Virus record (IMG/VR): IMGVR_UViG_3300036832_000875
Coordinates: 1 to 20,948 of that record
DNA length: 20,948 nt
Origin: a virus
Direction: 5' to 3' (one strand)
The stretch's first letter is position 1. Each line of letters opens with the position of its first letter. The translations under genes were made by a program, and so were the position numbers. Below, piece after piece: positions 19,138 through 20,948 of this stretch. The notes beneath the pieces are model-generated. The model made no database searches. It was not told the origin of the DNA and saw only the letters and a program-made list of their open reading frames with translations.

Positions 19138-20079
19138 TTAAATGAAACGCCAGCTTACCTCGCCCATCCCATCAATACCTAGCTCCTTTGCCAGTGCAGG
19201 CGAAAGATCAATTCCGGCGCCATTGGTCGGGCGCCCGGTCATGTCGGTGCCGCTCTCGGCCTGCGGCCGCTCGCCAGTCAGCCAATAGGGGTCGTCGATA
19301 TTCCAGGGGCCGACGTCCCAGATCTCGGCCACGGCATGCTTGCCGGTTTTGCGGTTGATCATCCACACCTCGGGACGCTCGCCCTCGAACCGATCCGGCA
19401 GGGCGACGTAGAGGTCTTCGTCATTCAAGACCTTGGTCTCGTCATAGGCCGAGACGTTGTAGTCGCCCTCGCCGCCGAACACCGAGGCAATGATGTCGGT
19501 CTGGTTGGGCGGCACTAGTCTGGCTGATCCGGTGTCGGTCATGGTGATGGTGCGGTCGTCGAGCACCAGCACCAGGGCCGCGGCGATCAGCCTGCAGATC
19601 GCCATGAACCGCGTGTCGTACAGCCCGGCGTCGGCCGTGCTGTCGACAAAGCACACTTCGATCAGGATGGCCGTCTCTTCGGTCTGGTTGAGAAAATAAA
19701 GATCGGTCCTGAGTTTCGCGCCGCGATTGACCAGGCCCACCTTGGCGATCGCATTGACGACATGCGAGGCGATGTCGGCGCCACGGTCGGAAACATAAAG
19801 CACCTCGGTGCCCATCGGCTTTGTGGTGTCGGTGTAGGCGTTGAAGTGGATGGAGACGTCGAGGTCGCGCTTATGCGCATTATGAAAATCGACGATGGCC
19901 TCCAGATTTTCATTCTGAGTTTCGGAGATGTCGTCGTGAAAGGTCTGCACGCCGAAGCCATGCTTCAGCAGGATGTCGGCGATCTGCTCGACGACGCGAC
20001 GCGCCTCATCAACTTCGTCCAGCACGCCGCTGGCGCCGCGCACCTTGAGGCCGTGGCCCGATGAGATCACGATGTTCAT
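19138..20079 (-). CDS. N-acetylmuramoyl-L-alanine amidase endolysin
   Basis: This 313-aa enzyme should cut the bond between MurNAc and L-alanine in peptidoglycan. Residues 1-175 are an Amidase_3 domain: H9 in SSGHG, E22 or E25 in LDEVDEA, H78 in VSIHFNA as zinc ligands and catalytic E141 in ILIEVCFVDS. After a linker with SARLVPPNQTD, residues about 215-313 form a second domain (AEIWDVGPWNIDDPYW, then GAGIDLSPALAKELGI, GEVSWRF) that resembles a double-psi beta-barrel or RlpA-like fold. No signal peptide is seen, so release needs a holin, in line with the membrane proteins further along. The ATG overlaps the preceding stop as ATGA. Confidence 0.92.
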   Translation of the reverse strand: MNIVISSGHGLKVRGASGVLDEVDEARRVVEQIADILLKHGFGVQTFHDDISETQNENLEAIVDFHNAHKRDLDVSIHFNAYTDTTKPMGTEVLYVSDRGADIASHVVNAIAKVGLVNRGAKLRTDLYFLNQTEETAILIEVCFVDSTADAGLYDTRFMAICRLIAAALVLVLDDRTITMTDTGSARLVPPNQTDIIASVFGGEGDYNVSAYDETKVLNDEDLYVALPDRFEGERPEVWMINRKTGKHAVAEIWDVGPWNIDDPYWLTGERPQAESGTDMTGRPTNGAGIDLSPALAKELGIDGMGEVSWRFI

Positions 20080-20324
20080 GGCTTAGTCCTTTCCAACTTC
20101 TCCAGTAACTCGTTCACCTGGGCACAGTCTTCCTTCACGGTCTGAAATTTTCCGTCGCTCAGTCCGATGTGGCAGTGAACCGAAGGCGGGAAGGTCTCGC
20201 CGCCCTGGCGGCCGCGCAACGAGGTGATGGCGCCTGGATTGATCAGCACCTCGCGGCCTTCCGCATTGTGCAGCACCAGCAGTGCCGGATTAGCAAATGC
20301 AGCCCATGCCAGCAGGATTAGCAT
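20076..20324 (-). CDS. Small protein with hydrophobic N-terminus, 82 aa
   Basis: ATG at 20324 is preferred over the longer frame to 20498, which lies within the neighbouring gene; GGGGTG precedes it. The protein starts MLILLAWAAFANPALLVLHN, a hydrophobic segment that could be a signal peptide (cleavage near ANPA) or membrane anchor. The mature part has AEGREVLINPGAITSLRG, two Cys (HCHIG and EDCAQ) and a C-terminal helix (VNELLEKLERTKP). The REVLINP..ITSLR motif is seen in small phage and plasmid proteins of unknown role. It is just upstream of the endolysin in the same transcript. Confidence 0.7.
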   Translation of the reverse strand: MLILLAWAAFANPALLVLHNAEGREVLINPGAITSLRGRQGGETFPPSVHCHIGLSDGKFQTVKEDCAQVNELLEKLERTKP

Positions 20325-20328
20325 GCGG

Positions 20329-20517
20329 TCACCCCGGCGGAGGTGGCGGAGGTGGGACATAAGGATCAGGCAACGGCGAGCCTGCCTCTCTCCACTGGCG
20401 ACCAATGTATCCACTAATATCTTCAGGCTGGTGGAGGGTGTTGTTCCAGCTAATCCAGGCCTGAGTATCCGTATCAAGCACAAGAGAGGAGTGAGCATTT
20501 TGGAATATCAGGTGCAT
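20329..20517 (-). CDS. Hypothetical 62-aa protein after the tail fibre
   Basis: ATG at 20517 has GAGGA 7 bases upstream and lies one base after the stop of the tail-fibre gene. The protein starts MHLIFQNAHSSLVLDTDTQA, has WISWNNTLHQPEDISGYIGR and ends in a Pro run (PDPYVPPPPPPPG). It could be a small tail accessory or fibre chaperone by position, but no motif supports this. The next gene starts 4 bases after its stop. Confidence 0.6.
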   Translation of the reverse strand: MHLIFQNAHSSLVLDTDTQAWISWNNTLHQPEDISGYIGRQWREAGSPLPDPYVPPPPPPPG

Positions 20518-20518
20518 G

Positions 20519-20948
20519 TCACATCCTCGCGTCTGCCGTCCAGTAAAATTCCATACTGTTTGCACTCGTAGTGTCGTTCGACACTATTTCGCAGCCATAT
20601 TCTGCTGCGGCGTTGTTCAGACCAGCCGCCTTTCCGGTACCCCCACGGAAACATTTACCAGCGGCACCGAGCGTGTCGTATACGGTCACCGTTGGGACTG
20701 AGCGCATTGTCGAGCTAAAGAAAATAGTCATGCCCAGCGGAGTGCCGATTGTGGCTGTCCCCGTAAAGGTGCCAATTATGCCATTAAAATCGCCAGACCT
20801 GTTCGACCCAACGGCGTCGGCGTATCTGTAGCCCTTTTGATAATAGCGCTGGCAAAAACGCAGCTCTTCGTCGAAAGTTCGTTGCATGTAACGCGACAAG
20901 TCCGACGGGATCGGGGATGATCCGGGGATGATAGAGACGCCGGTGATC
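20519..20948 (-). CDS. Tail fibre or receptor-binding protein, C-terminal part (partial)
   Basis: The frame is open to the right window edge, so the N-terminus is missing; about 142 residues are visible. The start of the visible part (ITGVSIIPGSSPIP, then QRTFDEELRFCQRYYQKGYR) matches a pattern seen often in phage tail fibres: a GVQxExG-like strand followed by EELxxCQRYYxK, which opens the C-terminal head domain. The remainder is rich in Gly, Ser and Thr and predicted to be beta, as in receptor-binding tips. A TTG at 20899 is not a true start. It is the most upstream gene seen in the lysis/tail block. Confidence 0.75.
   Translation of the reverse strand, partial: ITGVSIIPGSSPIPSDLSRYMQRTFDEELRFCQRYYQKGYRYADAVGSNRSGDFNGIIGTFTGTATIGTPLGMTIFFSSTMRSVPTVTVYDTLGAAGKCFRGGTGKAAGLNNAAAEYGCEIVSNDTTSANSMEFYWTADARM

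Noticed and set aside
1-20948. tRNA or other stable RNA genes.
   Set aside because: I looked for tRNA-like GGTTCRANTCC arms and terminal CCA contexts while reading and found none convincing; a tRNAscan-SE or Rfam run would settle it.

Overview
The window looks like about half of a temperate double-stranded DNA phage or prophage from a GC-rich alphaproteobacterium, most likely Rhizobiales (Bradyrhizobium-like). The grounds are phage hallmark genes (large terminase, P22-type portal, endolysin, tail-fibre tip), a primase-helicase and nuclease set, an XRE repressor of a form common in Rhizobiales, and a boxA-like leader in the alphaproteobacterial style. I see no tRNA, rRNA, CRISPR array or insertion sequence. 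The assignment rests on family recognition by eye, not on a search.

Layout, left to right. (1) 1-5164, leftward: packaging and head operon, read as two small genes (76 aa; 95 aa with a nested 56-aa frame), large terminase, portal, a degenerate HiPIP-like Cys protein, a 2OG-Fe(II) oxygenase and a gene leaving the window. (2) 5165-5583: regulatory stretch with a leftward promoter-operator and several inverted or direct repeats. (3) 5584-6049, leftward: a small-terminase-like helical protein and a coiled-coil protein. (4) 6123-7005, rightward: a small protein and a serine recombinase, closed by a bidirectional terminator. (5) 7109-13978, leftward early/replication region: nine or ten genes, mostly joined by 4-base ATGA/GTGA overlaps, encoding a Zn-ribbon protein, a VRR-NUC nuclease, a Cas4/RecB-like Fe-S exonuclease, a probable ssDNA-binding-type protein, a primase-helicase and a helical regulator-like protein. 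(6) 14072-15119, rightward: a Cro/YdaS-like protein, a DUF7694-like protein and an XRE repressor. (7) 15202-17515, rightward: a DUF932 protein, a coiled-coil protein, a 24-aa membrane peptide, an exported protein and an 87-aa conserved protein, then a terminator. (8) 17744-18265: one gene behind an unusual hairpin plus boxA leader. (9) 18371-20948, leftward: lysis and tail end, with one or two small membrane proteins, a Pro-rich protein, an amidase endolysin, an exported protein, a small protein and the C-terminus of a tail fibre.

The most interesting signals are non-coding. A 19-bp palindrome, TGACA-N9-TGTCA, occurs three times, each time over the -35 box of a plausible promoter (5537-5555, 14019-14037, 15122-15140), which suggests one repressor regulon linking lysogeny control to packaging. 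An exact copy of the chromosomal parS consensus lies just upstream of the primase-helicase (10004-10019). An array of eight GTRGACA-type repeats with a 52-bp palindrome fills the gap just after that gene (7638-7787) and could be a replication origin or a complex operator.
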